Assembly: GCF_051027545.1 (NCBI RefSeq)
Contig: NZ_CP194902.1
Coordinates: 5,208,001 to 5,272,000, forward strand
Direction of reading: 5' to 3'
From: Methylocaldum sp002005105
GTDB taxonomy: Bacteria; Pseudomonadota; Gammaproteobacteria; Methylococcales; Methylococcaceae
DNA length: 64,000 nucleotides
In this document: in pieces, positions 45,552 to 53,437 of the stretch
Layout: each line of letters begins with the position of its first letter
Numbering within the stretch: position 1 is the stretch's first letter
Program-made: the position numbers and the translations under genes
Notes under the pieces: model-generated
Seen by the model: only the letters and a program-made list of their open reading frames with translations
Told to the model about the DNA's origin: nothing
Database searches by the model: none

Positions 45552-45889
45552 GTAATTTTCCCCTTCCCCACGAGCTTGCACCAGAATTTTGCCATTCAAG
45601 TCGGTTCGACTCCACGGCAGTGTGGTTCTTCTGGTTACCTTTAGGACGATAGACGTGTTTTAGACGCGTACTTGGCAGCGAGGCCACCCCCTTCTCGGCA
45701 TAGCGCCATGAATTGGAATGATAAAGGAGTAAGGTTCTTCTTATTTACTCGATCGCCCAAGGTCAGACGCTCGCTTTAACCCTAGGAACTTCACTGGCAA
45801 ATCCAGGTGGCGTGTCCAGATGTCTGGACGATTGTTATAGTGCTCGCATTGTTCGACCTGAAATGGCCCCCACCGAAAACCTCCAGACA

Positions 45890-45930
45890 ACAAAAAACCC
45901 GCCAAGCCTTATGACTCGCGGGTTTTCCGG
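45890..45930 (-). terminator. Rho-independent terminator of tRNA-Ser
   Basis: On the minus strand AACCCGC pairs with GCGGGTT across a 15-nt loop, followed by TTTTTT. It starts about 30 bp past the CCA end of the tRNA gene. Confidence 0.75.
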
Positions 45931-45960
45931 ATTTCACCGAACGCCTTCGGTTTCTATGAT

Positions 45961-46051
45961 TGGCGGAGAGAGAGGGATTCGAACCCTCGATACGGTTTTG
46001 CCGTATACACGATTTCCAGTCGTGCGCCTTCGACCACTCGGCCATCTCTCC
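45961..46051 (-). tRNA. tRNA-Ser (anticodon GGA)
   Basis: A 91-nt class II tRNA with CCA encoded. The acceptor stem GGAGAGA pairs with TCTCTCC. The anticodon stem-loop is CACGA-CTGGAAA-TCGTG, giving anticodon GGA. A long variable arm (TACGGCAAAACCGTA) is typical of serine tRNA. The T arm GGGTTCGAATCCC is canonical. It borders the defence island and is a plausible integration site. Confidence 0.97.
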
Positions 46052-46103
46052 GAAAACGTGGCATTTTAATTGAAAATCCGGCGGTTGTCAGCCTCCTCGA
46101 TAC

Positions 46104-48464
46104 TCAACCGACGTTATTCCCGGCCAAAAACATCCAGGTCTCGACCACGGTGTCCGGATTGAGGGACAAGCTCTCGATGCCTTCGTCCAGCAGCCAGCGA
46201 GCGAGGTCGGGATGATCGGACGGCCCCTGTCCGCAGATACCGATATATTTGCCGTGCTTGCGGCAGGCCTGGATGGCCTGGCGGATGAGCGCCTTGACCG
46301 CCGGGTTGCGCTCGTCGAAGCCTCCCGCGACCAACCCGGAGTCGCGGTCTATGCCCAGGGTGAGCTGGGTCAGATCGTTGGAACCGATGGAGAAGCCGTC
46401 GAAGATTTGCAGGAACTCGTCGGCCAGCAAGGGATTCGAGGGAATTTCGCACATCATGATCCATTTGAGCCCGTTCACCCCGCGCGGCAAGCCGAAGCGC
46501 TGGAGCAGCTCGGCGACTCCGCGCGCCTCGTCCAAAGTGCGCACGAAGGGAATCATGACCCAGACGTTCTCCAGCCCCATGTCCTCGCGCACCTTTTTCA
46601 AGGCGCGGCATTCCAGCTCGAAGCAGTCACGGAATGAGTCGTCCACATAACGCGAGGCGCCGCGAAAACCGATCATGGGATTTTCTTCGTTCGGCTCGTA
46701 GGCTTTACCGCCCAGGAGATTGGCGTACTCGTTGGTCTTGAAGTCCGAGGTCCTGACGATCACCGGCTTGGGCGCGAAAGCGGCGGCGATCATGGCGATG
46801 CCTTCCGCCAGCTTGTCGACATAAAAACTCACCGGATCGCGATAACCGGCGATGCGCTCGCGGATCGCCTGCTGCAACTCGGCCGGCTGGCGCTCGTATT
46901 CGAGCAAGGCTTTCGGATGAACACCGATGGTCCGCGCGATGACGAATTCGAGCCGGGCCAGGCCGACGCCGTCGTTCGGCAGCGCGGAAAAGGCGAAAGC
47001 GCGCTCCGGGTTGGCCACGTTCATCATGAGCTTGACCGGCAGCTTGGGCATCTCGTCCAAGTTGACCTTGCTGACTTCGTAGGGCAGTTCGCCCTGATAG
47101 ATGTAACCGGTATCGCCTTCGGCGCAAGAGACGGTGACCATGGTATCGCGCTGGATCTTGCGGGTGGCGTCGCCGCAGCCGACGACCGCGGGAATGCCGA
47201 GCTCGCGGGCGATGATCGCCGCGTGGCAGGTCCGCCCGCCGCGATTGGTGACGATGGCGCTGGCTCTTTTCATGATCGGCTCCCAATCGGGATCGGTCAT
47301 GTCGGTCACCAGCACGTCGCCCGGCTGCACCAGATCCATCTGCGACACGCTGGCGATGACTTTGGCGCACCCCTTGCCGATGCGATGTCCAACGCTGCGG
47401 CCTTCGGCCAGCACCTTGCCCTTCTGCTTGAGCCGATAGCGCTCCATCTCGCGCGTGACGCGGCTTTGCACCGTCTCCGGCCGGGCCTGGAGAATATAGA
47501 GGCGGCCGTCGAGTCCGTCCTTGGCCCATTCGATGTCCATGGGCCTCTTGTAATGCTGTTCGATGCGCACCGAGAGCCGCGCCAACTCTTCCGCTTCCTG
47601 ATCGGTGACGGAAAACCGCTGCCGGTCCTCTTCGCGCGTGTCGACGGTGACCACGGATTTGGCGGGGTCGTAAATCATCTTGACGGCTTTCTTGCCGAGG
47701 CTGCGGCGCAGCACTGCCGATTTTCCGGCCGCGAGAGACGGCTTGTAGACGTAGAACTCGTCAGGATCGACCGCGCCCTGCACCACCATTTCGCCGAGGC
47801 CATAGCTCGAAGTCACGAAAACGGCATCGCGGAAGCCCGATTCGGTATCCAGGGTGAAAATCACGCCGCTCGCGGCGAGATCGCTGCGCACCATCCGCTG
47901 CACGCCGGCGGACAATAATACCTTGCGGTGCTCGAAGCCTTGGTGCACGCGATAGGCGATGGCCCGGTCGTTGAAAAGCGAGGCAAAAACCTGCTTGACC
48001 GCCCGGAGCACGCCGTCCAGGCCTTGCACGTTGAGGTAGGTTTCCTGCTGCCCGGCGAACGACGCCGTCGGAAGATCTTCCGCCGTGGCAGAGGAGCGCA
48101 CGGCCACGGAAAACTCCTTCGGGGACTCGCCGGCCAGTTGGCGGTAAGCTTCCGTGATGGCTTTTTCCAGTTCGGGGGTAAAAGGTATGTTCATGATCCA
48201 CTGGCGGATGGTGTCGCCCGCGCGCGCCAGCGCCGTGACGTTATCAACGTCGAGCCGGTCCAGTTCCGCCCAGATGCGTCGGTCGAGCCCGTTCTGAGCG
48301 AGAAAATCCCGATACGCTTCGGCCGTGGTGGCGAAACCGTCGGGTACCGTGACGCCCGCCTCGGAAAGCTGGCTGATCATTTCGCCGAGCGAGGCATTCT
48401 TGCCGCCTACGCGCCCTACATCGTCCATTCCCAAAGCGTCGAACCAAACCACGTATTCGTTCAT
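46104..48464 (-). CDS. ppsA: Phosphoenolpyruvate synthase
   Basis: 786 residues. The enzyme makes phosphoenolpyruvate from pyruvate with ATP, giving AMP and phosphate, as the first step of gluconeogenesis from C3 units. The N-terminal ATP-grasp part carries GGKNASLGEMI and SVAVRSSATAEDLP. The phosphohistidine swivelling domain has the catalytic His in GGRTCHAAIIARELGIPAVV. The PEP/pyruvate TIM barrel ends with GICGQGPSDHPDLARWL. I start at the ATG at 48464 (MNEYVVWFD), which follows GGGG; in-frame codons further upstream are less likely. It diverges from its regulator ppsR across 114 bp. Confidence 0.97.
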   Translation of the reverse strand: MNEYVVWFDALGMDDVGRVGGKNASLGEMISQLSEAGVTVPDGFATTAEAYRDFLAQNGLDRRIWAELDRLDVDNVTALARAGDTIRQWIMNIPFTPELEKAITEAYRQLAGESPKEFSVAVRSSATAEDLPTASFAGQQETYLNVQGLDGVLRAVKQVFASLFNDRAIAYRVHQGFEHRKVLLSAGVQRMVRSDLAASGVIFTLDTESGFRDAVFVTSSYGLGEMVVQGAVDPDEFYVYKPSLAAGKSAVLRRSLGKKAVKMIYDPAKSVVTVDTREEDRQRFSVTDQEAEELARLSVRIEQHYKRPMDIEWAKDGLDGRLYILQARPETVQSRVTREMERYRLKQKGKVLAEGRSVGHRIGKGCAKVIASVSQMDLVQPGDVLVTDMTDPDWEPIMKRASAIVTNRGGRTCHAAIIARELGIPAVVGCGDATRKIQRDTMVTVSCAEGDTGYIYQGELPYEVSKVNLDEMPKLPVKLMMNVANPERAFAFSALPNDGVGLARLEFVIARTIGVHPKALLEYERQPAELQQAIRERIAGYRDPVSFYVDKLAEGIAMIAAAFAPKPVIVRTSDFKTNEYANLLGGKAYEPNEENPMIGFRGASRYVDDSFRDCFELECRALKKVREDMGLENVWVMIPFVRTLDEARGVAELLQRFGLPRGVNGLKWIMMCEIPSNPLLADEFLQIFDGFSIGSNDLTQLTLGIDRDSGLVAGGFDERNPAVKALIRQAIQACRKHGKYIGICGQGPSDHPDLARWLLDEGIESLSLNPDTVVETWMFLAGNNVG

Positions 48465-48578
48465 CGAAATTACCCCGTATAGTTGCCGAGAGCTTGCGAT
48501 GCGCCGCGGCCCTTTCACAAGCTTCCTGCGTTCGAATTCAGTATTCTATGGGAATCCACCCGGCATGGTAAGAAAAGC

Positions 48579-49397
48579 ATGAAACGCACCGTCTTCTTCG
48601 TATCCGATCACACGGCCATCACCGCCGAGACCTTCGGACGGAGTCTCTTGAGCCAGTTCGAGACCGTCACGTTCGAACGCGTCACCCAGCCTTTCGTCGA
48701 TTGCGAAGCCAAGGCGATAGACACGTGCCGGCGCATCGCCGACGCATTTGCCCGGGACGGACAAGCGCCGCTGGTGTTCAGTACGCTGACCGACGATCAT
48801 CTTCGTCAAATATTGGAACGCAGCGAAGCCGTGGTATTCGATCTTTTCGAAGCCTTTCTCGATCGCATGGAAACGGCGCTCGGACAGCCGTCCGCCCAAG
48901 CGATCGGACGGGCCCACGGCTTGGGCAATGCGGCTCTGGGCCGGGGGCGCGTGGAAGCTCTGAGATTTGCCATCGATTGCGACGATGGCATCGGCGTCGA
49001 CGCTTACGACAAAGCCGACATCATTCTCGTCGGGGTTTCACGCTCGGGAAAAACCCCGGCCAGCCTGTTTCTCGCCCTGCACTACGGCATCAAGGCCGCC
49101 AACTATCCCTTGACCGAGGAGGACCTGAATCTTTCCGGGCTGCCATCCAATCTACGGAAGCACCGCGAGCGGCTGTTCGGTCTGACCATGAATCCGGAAC
49201 GCCTACATCAGCTCAGAGAAGAACGAAGACCCGGAAGCCGCTACGCCTCTCTCGAACAATGTCGAAATGAAATCCGCGCTGCGGACGGGCTGTTCCAAGC
49301 AGCGGGAATTCCTTACTTAGATACTTCGACCATGTCGGTGGAAGAAATCGCCGCCAACATACTTCACCGTGCTGGTCTGCAACGAATGCGGTGGTAA
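48579..49397 (+). CDS. ppsR: PEP synthase regulatory kinase/pyrophosphorylase
   Basis: 272 residues of the DUF299 family. The protein switches PEP synthase off by ADP-dependent phosphorylation of a Thr near the catalytic His and on again by phosphate-dependent removal. The P-loop-like motif is VGVSRSGKTPASLFLA. N-terminal VFFVSDHTAITAETFG and C-terminal GIPYLDTSTMSVEEIAANIL are characteristic. ATG 48579 (MKRTVFF) gives the expected start. The divergent neighbour ppsA supplies its substrate. Confidence 0.95.
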   Translation: MKRTVFFVSDHTAITAETFGRSLLSQFETVTFERVTQPFVDCEAKAIDTCRRIADAFARDGQAPLVFSTLTDDHLRQILERSEAVVFDLFEAFLDRMETALGQPSAQAIGRAHGLGNAALGRGRVEALRFAIDCDDGIGVDAYDKADIILVGVSRSGKTPASLFLALHYGIKAANYPLTEEDLNLSGLPSNLRKHRERLFGLTMNPERLHQLREERRPGSRYASLEQCRNEIRAADGLFQAAGIPYLDTSTMSVEEIAANILHRAGLQRMRW

Positions 49398-49458
49398 ACG
49401 GGGCCAGGTCGCGGACTTACCTCCGGCACCATAGCCCCGGATCGGCGCGGCCGTATCG

Positions 49459-49616
49459 TTGATTATTACCCCGGCCTATAAACATAGGCCGGGGTAATCC
49501 GGGGCAGGGTTTCCTTAGCGCGGCGACAAGCCGCGCGAGCCCAAGCCTAAGCGTGTACCGGCCTGGGCGGCGGCCCGTAAATACCGGGAGGGTATTTACG
49601 GGCCTGATTAATAAAC
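49459..49616 (+). repeat. About 158-bp hairpin-rich repeat, copy 2
   Basis: Closely similar to 22088-22241 along its full length and in the same orientation. The hairpins here are better paired: GGCCTATAAACATAGGCC, GCGCGGCGACAAGCCGCGC, and CCCGTAAATACC-GGGAG-GGTATTTACGGG. The termini GATTATTACC and CTGATTAATAAAC are imperfect inverted repeats. It lies downstream of ppsR. Confidence 0.75.
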
Positions 49617-49723
49617 TGATCAGACCGAGTAACCATTCCGTGGCGGAAGCCGCAGTAAGCTATTTGGCTGCAAAGGAGGGCGAGAAACGATAACGGCACG
49701 GCACGATAACAGCTGCCGAACCC

Positions 49724-49975
49724 TCAACGCCCCAACTGCAAAGTATTCTGCTCGTCGACAGACCGCTCCGAATGCTGTACCGCCTGAGGAGCCTTCGGCT
49801 TCAAGGTCAGCTTGGCGATCCCGGTCCACGACGCCATGAACAGCAGCAAGCCCACCGAGGTGGCTATCAGACGATCCGGTTGCTTCATCCAGAATAGAAT
49901 CCATTTCGGTTTAATCAGCCCGACGATAAAAATCAATATCGAGAGGGCCACTAGGCTCTTGAAAAAAATCAGCAT
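49724..49975 (-). CDS. Small membrane protein of unknown function
   Basis: 83 residues with two membrane helices (FFKSLVALSILIFIVGLI and ATSVGLLLFMASWTGIAKLT) and a short polar tail. A good ribosome site (GGAGAG) precedes ATG 49975; the longer frame upstream lacks one. I recognise no family. Confidence 0.65.
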   Translation of the reverse strand: MLIFFKSLVALSILIFIVGLIKPKWILFWMKQPDRLIATSVGLLLFMASWTGIAKLTLKPKAPQAVQHSERSVDEQNTLQLGR

Positions 49976-50201
49976 AAAACTCTCCAACGATGTTTCGGTA
50001 TGGCACCGGAATTTCCGGAAAAAATCTAGGGAAAACGGGCTTTTGACAGCATATGCGGGCAAAGCGTTCGGATTAAACAACAATTCATTCGATGAAACTA
50101 GACGACGGGATACGGCGCAGGACAACGACCGCCGCCGAGGCGCGCGCCGAAATCGGGCGGCCGCCTCCCTCCCAGATCCATCAATGGCGTTGCGCACGGT
50201 C

Positions 50202-50225
50202 GTCGGCAAATGATTGTCGACCTAC
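50202..50225 (-). repeat. Single REP-like palindrome
   Basis: A degenerate, inverted unit (GTCGGCAAATGATTGTCGAC then CTAC) of the family at 4323, placed just before the 73-bp miniature element. Confidence 0.65.
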
Positions 50226-50229
50226 GACT

Positions 50230-50302
50230 TAGAGCCTATCCCAGTAGGCTCAAGAAACCCTTCGACAAGCTCAGGGCGAACGGCCTACTGGGATAGGCTC
50301 TA
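50230..50302. mobile_element. 73-bp miniature element with IS-derived ends
   Basis: The first and last 20 bp (50230-50249 and 50283-50302) are perfect inverted repeats and match the ends of the adjacent IS5-type element. The centre holds a CTTCGACAAGCTCAGGGCGA module. It looks like a non-autonomous derivative mobilised by the same transposase. Confidence 0.75.
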
Positions 50303-50307
50303 AGAGC

Positions 50308-50826
50308 CTATCCCAGTAGACCCGTTGCCCGCCAAGTAATGATGCCGCAGGCCAAGTGCAGCATGGCAAGATAGGTGTCGGTTCGTTTTTCCCAGCGGAT
50401 CAAAATCCGGCGGAATCGGTTGAGCCAGCTGTGGGTCCGTTCGACCACCCAGCGCCGCGCCTTGAAACCGGCTTCCTTCTTGATCGCTTCGGCCTCCTCA
50501 CCGCGCGCTCGAATGTGAGCGGTAAACTGAAAGGCCTTGGCCAAGTCCCTCACCTCGTCATAGTCATAGCCTTTGTCCAGGCACAAGCCTTGCGGCTGCT
50601 CCGGCGTGGGTACAGGGCGCGGGACGCCGATGGCCGCCAAGGTGGACCGCGCCAGCTTCAGGTCGTGCCGATTGGCGCCGGCAATCACCACACTCAGCGG
50701 CAGGCCCGCGCCATCGGTTAACAGGCTTCGCTTCGCACCTTGTTTGCCCCGGTCGGTCGGATTCGGTCCCGTTTTTTTGAACCCGCCAACGGCGCTTTCG
50801 TCATGGCCCCATCCATGGCCAACCAC
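50308..50826 (-). CDS. IS5-family transposase, second frame (OrfB)
   Basis: 172 residues carrying the catalytic half of the DDE domain, including AGANRHDLKLA, LDKGYDYDEVRDL and the Y-x2-R-x3-E-type end ARRWVVERTHSWLNRFRRIL. It is reached from OrfA by a -1 slip on the A7 run at 50772-50778 (A AAA AAA heptamer), where OrfA reads SKKRD and OrfB reads FKKTG. Its stop codon lies inside the terminal inverted repeat. Confidence 0.85.
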   Translation of the reverse strand: MVGHGWGHDESAVGGFKKTGPNPTDRGKQGAKRSLLTDGAGLPLSVVIAGANRHDLKLARSTLAAIGVPRPVPTPEQPQGLCLDKGYDYDEVRDLAKAFQFTAHIRARGEEAEAIKKEAGFKARRWVVERTHSWLNRFRRILIRWEKRTDTYLAMLHLACGIITWRATGLLG

Positions 50827-51140
50827 GACCAGTCCAAGCCCTTCAACGCATCATAAGTCAGCAGTCCTTCGCGCCAGAACGCCTGGAACACCCCGGCTTC
50901 GGTCCACTCGACAAAGCGGCGATGGGCCGAACTGCTGGAGCAAATCCCGGTGGCGTTCAGCGCATTCCACTGACACCCGGTCCGGAGCACAAACAAGATC
51001 GCATTCATCGCCTGTCGGTCCGGCACCCGCGGGTTATGGCACCCGAGCGGATGCGGTTTACGCGGCGGCAAGAGCGGTTCCATCCGTTCCCACAGCTCAT
51101 CCGGAATGCGCCAGCCATCATCTTTCGTCACCAGTCCCAT
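50718..51140 (-). CDS. IS5-family transposase, first frame (OrfA)
   Basis: 140 residues with the N-terminal DUF4096 DNA-binding region (DELWERMEPLLPPRKPHPLG, then DRQAMNAILFVLRTGCQWNA) and the first catalytic Asp in WLAMDGAMTKAPL. A GAGGGG ribosome site precedes the ATG. Full transposase probably arises by frameshifting into OrfB. Confidence 0.85.
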   Translation of the reverse strand: MGLVTKDDGWRIPDELWERMEPLLPPRKPHPLGCHNPRVPDRQAMNAILFVLRTGCQWNALNATGICSSSSAHRRFVEWTEAGVFQAFWREGLLTYDALKGLDWSWLAMDGAMTKAPLAGSKKRDRIRPTGANKVRSEAC

Positions 51141-51215
51141 AAGAGCCCCTCTTGACTCGAAATTTCGGCATTAGAGGTCGCTCATCACGCTTTTGTTCCT
51201 ACTGGGATAGGCTCT

Positions 51216-51576
51216 TATTCCGGCCTACATTTTCCTTGGCCGGGAACGGCTTTCCAGCCCGCTCCGCCGTACCGTGGCGGAAAGTTCATAGGATTTGCTG
51301 AGGAACGAGGCGCCCTTCGACGGGGCTCAGGACAGACCCTTCGGCTCGGCTCAGGACAGGCATCGATCGCGAAGGATGGGGCTCATTCCGGACAACCCCT
51401 GTCCGGCACCCTATGGGCGGCTTTGCCGTGCATATCGGCTATCCTGCCGATTTGTCACTTCGCTCAGCCCATCCTATAAGTTCTACATTTCGGGCGTACG
51501 AGGCGGCTTCCCGATCCATACCACTACGCCGTGGTGAAAAGCGCGCCGGCGGGGACCCCGCTTTCGTCCCCTCTCA
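51216..51576. repeat. Repeat-filled intergenic stretch
   Basis: These 361 bp contain CCCTTCGACGGGGCTCAGGAC-type copies (about 51308-51360) and the hairpin module ATCGGCTATCCTGCCGAT (about 51436-51453), which also occurs at 8.98 and 58.04 kb. No gene is apparent. Confidence 0.6.
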
Positions 51577-51951
51577 TCACGCACTGCGATCCGGCGATCT
51601 TCGAACCAAAGCTTCGCCGTCGAAGGTGATTCCAGGCCATCCGCACTGCATGAAGGTTCTGATGTTCTTGTGGCTTTCGCCGTTCGGGTTCGACAGCACT
51701 TCGACGTAATGCTCGCCGAACAGCGCCAGAGTCTCTTTCTCGGATAACCCGTGCAGCCGGCCGAAATAGAAAATCTTGCAGGAACCTTCGTTGCTCCCCG
51801 GTTCGTTGACCACCCGGTTATCAGCCAGACCGTTGGTAAAGCGGGTTGGCCGATAATCGTAATATTGCCCGATGACGTCGATGCTTTCTTTGAAGGCGAC
51901 CGGCTGGCATTGCTTGATTTTGGCGATGAATGCTTCTAACGATGTAATCAT
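51577..51951 (-). CDS. HopJ type III effector family protein
   Basis: 124 residues. FKESIDVIGQYYDYRPTRFT followed by NGSNEGSCKIFYFG-like residues and LFGEHYVEVL match the HopJ family. Despite its name, this family is widespread in free-living Gammaproteobacteria, where no secretion or effector role is known. It has no signal peptide. Its neighbours give no functional hint. Confidence 0.8.
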   Translation of the reverse strand: MITSLEAFIAKIKQCQPVAFKESIDVIGQYYDYRPTRFTNGLADNRVVNEPGSNEGSCKIFYFGRLHGLSEKETLALFGEHYVEVLSNPNGESHKNIRTFMQCGWPGITFDGEALVRRSPDRSA

Positions 51952-52035
51952 GTCGGTGATAAAGAAAACGAACCTTATTGGATCACGTATGGAGGACCGT
52001 CACGTAGAGACCGCAGACGGTCGCAAATTCAGAGC

Positions 52036-52638
52036 TTAACGGGCGAGCATCGGCTCCAGCTTGTCCCAAACCTGGCGAAACAGGATCGCCTGAGCCTCGC
52101 GATTGGGATGCAGGCCGTCCGCCTGCATCAAATGGTCTTGACCGCCGACGCCTTCCAGAAGAAACGGCACGAACGCCGTATCGTGGGTCTCGGCGACCCG
52201 GTGGAAGACATTCCGAAAAAGGTCGGCGTAACGCTTGCCATAGTTCGGCGGTATCTTCATGCCGAGCAGCAATACCTCGGCACCGGCGGCCTTGGAGCGG
52301 ACGGTCATTTCGCTCAGGTTGGCTTCCAGCTGCTTGGGCGAAAGCCCGCGCAAACCGTCGTTGGCGCCGAGTTCGAGTATCACCACGGTCGGCCGGTGCC
52401 GACGAAGAAGCTCGTCGATCCGGGCAAGGCCGCCGGCGCTCGTCTCGCCGGAAATACTGGCGTTCACGACCTCGGCGCCAAGCGGCCGCGCCGCCTCCTG
52501 CAACATAGCCACCCAGCCGTGGTCTATCTTTTCCAAACCATACCCGGCACTGATACTATCGCCGAGAACAAGAACGGTTTTTGCCTGACACAATCCCGGC
52601 AACACGAGGAAAATGAAGGATAACAACAGTTTTCGCAT
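52036..52638 (-). CDS. tesA: Periplasmic SGNH esterase/thioesterase I
   Basis: 200 residues with a signal peptide (RKLLLSFIFLVLPGLCQA). The catalytic Ser is in VLGDSISAGYG. GANDGLRG gives the Asn block and DGLHPNREAQ the Asp and His. It hydrolyses acyl esters and thioesters in the periplasm (lysophospholipase L1/arylesterase). As in Escherichia coli it is divergent from ybbA. Here the two genes overlap head to head by 26 bp, and no clear ribosome site precedes the tesA ATG. Confidence 0.93.
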   Translation of the reverse strand: MRKLLLSFIFLVLPGLCQAKTVLVLGDSISAGYGLEKIDHGWVAMLQEAARPLGAEVVNASISGETSAGGLARIDELLRRHRPTVVILELGANDGLRGLSPKQLEANLSEMTVRSKAAGAEVLLLGMKIPPNYGKRYADLFRNVFHRVAETHDTAFVPFLLEGVGGQDHLMQADGLHPNREAQAILFRQVWDKLEPMLAR

Positions 52639-53362
52639 GACACAGGAGCAGATCGGTGCGTTGGAGGATATCGACGCGGAATTCGTCATTCGAACGGAGA
52701 ATCTCGGCAAACACGTCACGACGGCGGACGGTCGGCTAGATATATTGACAGCAGTCGACCTCTCGATCAAACCGAGAGAAACCTTGGCCATCGTCGGCGC
52801 TTCGGGATCGGGCAAATCGACCTTGCTCGGCCTTCTGGCCGGCCTCGATCTACCTTCTTCGGGCCGCATCTGGCTCGCGGGATCCTGCCTCACCGATATG
52901 GACGAAGACGGCCGGGCGCGGCTCCGCAGCGAGTATGTCGGTTTCGTATTCCAGTCGTTCCAGCTTCTTCCCAATCTGACCGCACTGGAGAACGTCATGC
53001 TCCCCATGGAACTGGCCGGTGCCGGCGACGAGGCCCGGCTCCGCAGCCTTGCCATGCTCGAACGGGTCGGCCTGAGCCACCGGTTCAAGCATTATCCGCG
53101 GCAGCTCTCGGGGGGCGAACAGCAGCGCGTCGCGCTGGCGCGGGCTTTCGTCACCGAACCGAAAATTCTGTTCGCAGACGAGCCTACCGGCAATCTGGAC
53201 AGCAATACCGGCCGGACCGTTATCGAATTGCTGTTCGAGCTGAACCGCGAGAAAGGCACCACGCTGGTTCTGGTCACCCACGACGAAACCCTGGCTTCCC
53301 GCTGCGAACGCTTGATCCGCCTGGATAGCGGCCGCATCGTGGGATATTCGGCGGAGAGTTGA
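52613..53362 (+). CDS. ybbA: LolD/YbbA-type ABC transporter ATPase
   Basis: 249 residues. Walker A is GASGSGKSTLLGLLAGLD, the signature is LSGGEQQRVALARA, Walker B is ILFADEPTGNLD and the switch His is in VTHDETLA. It belongs to the MacB/LolD/YbbA group. I chose the ATG at 52613 because GAGG lies just upstream; ATG 52637, which overlaps the tesA start codon on the other strand, is the alternative. The large permease gene ybbP normally found downstream is absent; repeats follow instead. Confidence 0.9.
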   Translation: MKDNNSFRMTQEQIGALEDIDAEFVIRTENLGKHVTTADGRLDILTAVDLSIKPRETLAIVGASGSGKSTLLGLLAGLDLPSSGRIWLAGSCLTDMDEDGRARLRSEYVGFVFQSFQLLPNLTALENVMLPMELAGAGDEARLRSLAMLERVGLSHRFKHYPRQLSGGEQQRVALARAFVTEPKILFADEPTGNLDSNTGRTVIELLFELNREKGTTLVLVTHDETLASRCERLIRLDSGRIVGYSAES

Positions 53363-53437
53363 CCTACCGCAGCGTATTCCGGCGTATTTGTGCCGCCGAC
53401 CATGCGGCGCGATACGGGAGTACTCTATCAGCCCATG

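Larger units (their letters stand above)
45373..45960. other. Gene-free region between hsdR and tRNA-Ser
   Basis: These 588 bp hold the hsdR promoter region, a 101-bp inverted-repeat element (45451-45551) and the tRNA-Ser downstream sequence that recurs at 34.2 kb. I see no further gene. Confidence 0.6.
50303..51215 (-). mobile_element. IS5-family insertion sequence (IS427-like)
   Basis: A 913-bp element bounded by 17-bp perfect inverted repeats (AGAGCCTATCCCAGTAG at 50303, its complement ending at 51215). It carries a two-frame DDE transposase on the minus strand with an A7 run at the frame switch. TA lies at both outer edges. Both frames appear intact, so the element may be active. Confidence 0.88.

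Noticed and set aside
45791..46045. An 84-codon minus-strand frame beginning MAEWSKAHDWKSC
   Set aside because: It is read through the tRNA-Ser gene and its downstream terminator, a well-known artefact of translated tRNA sequence.
49976..50209. An N-terminal extension of the small membrane protein
   Set aside because: A strong ribosome site precedes the internal ATG at 49975, and the upstream part has Arg-rich shadow-like composition.
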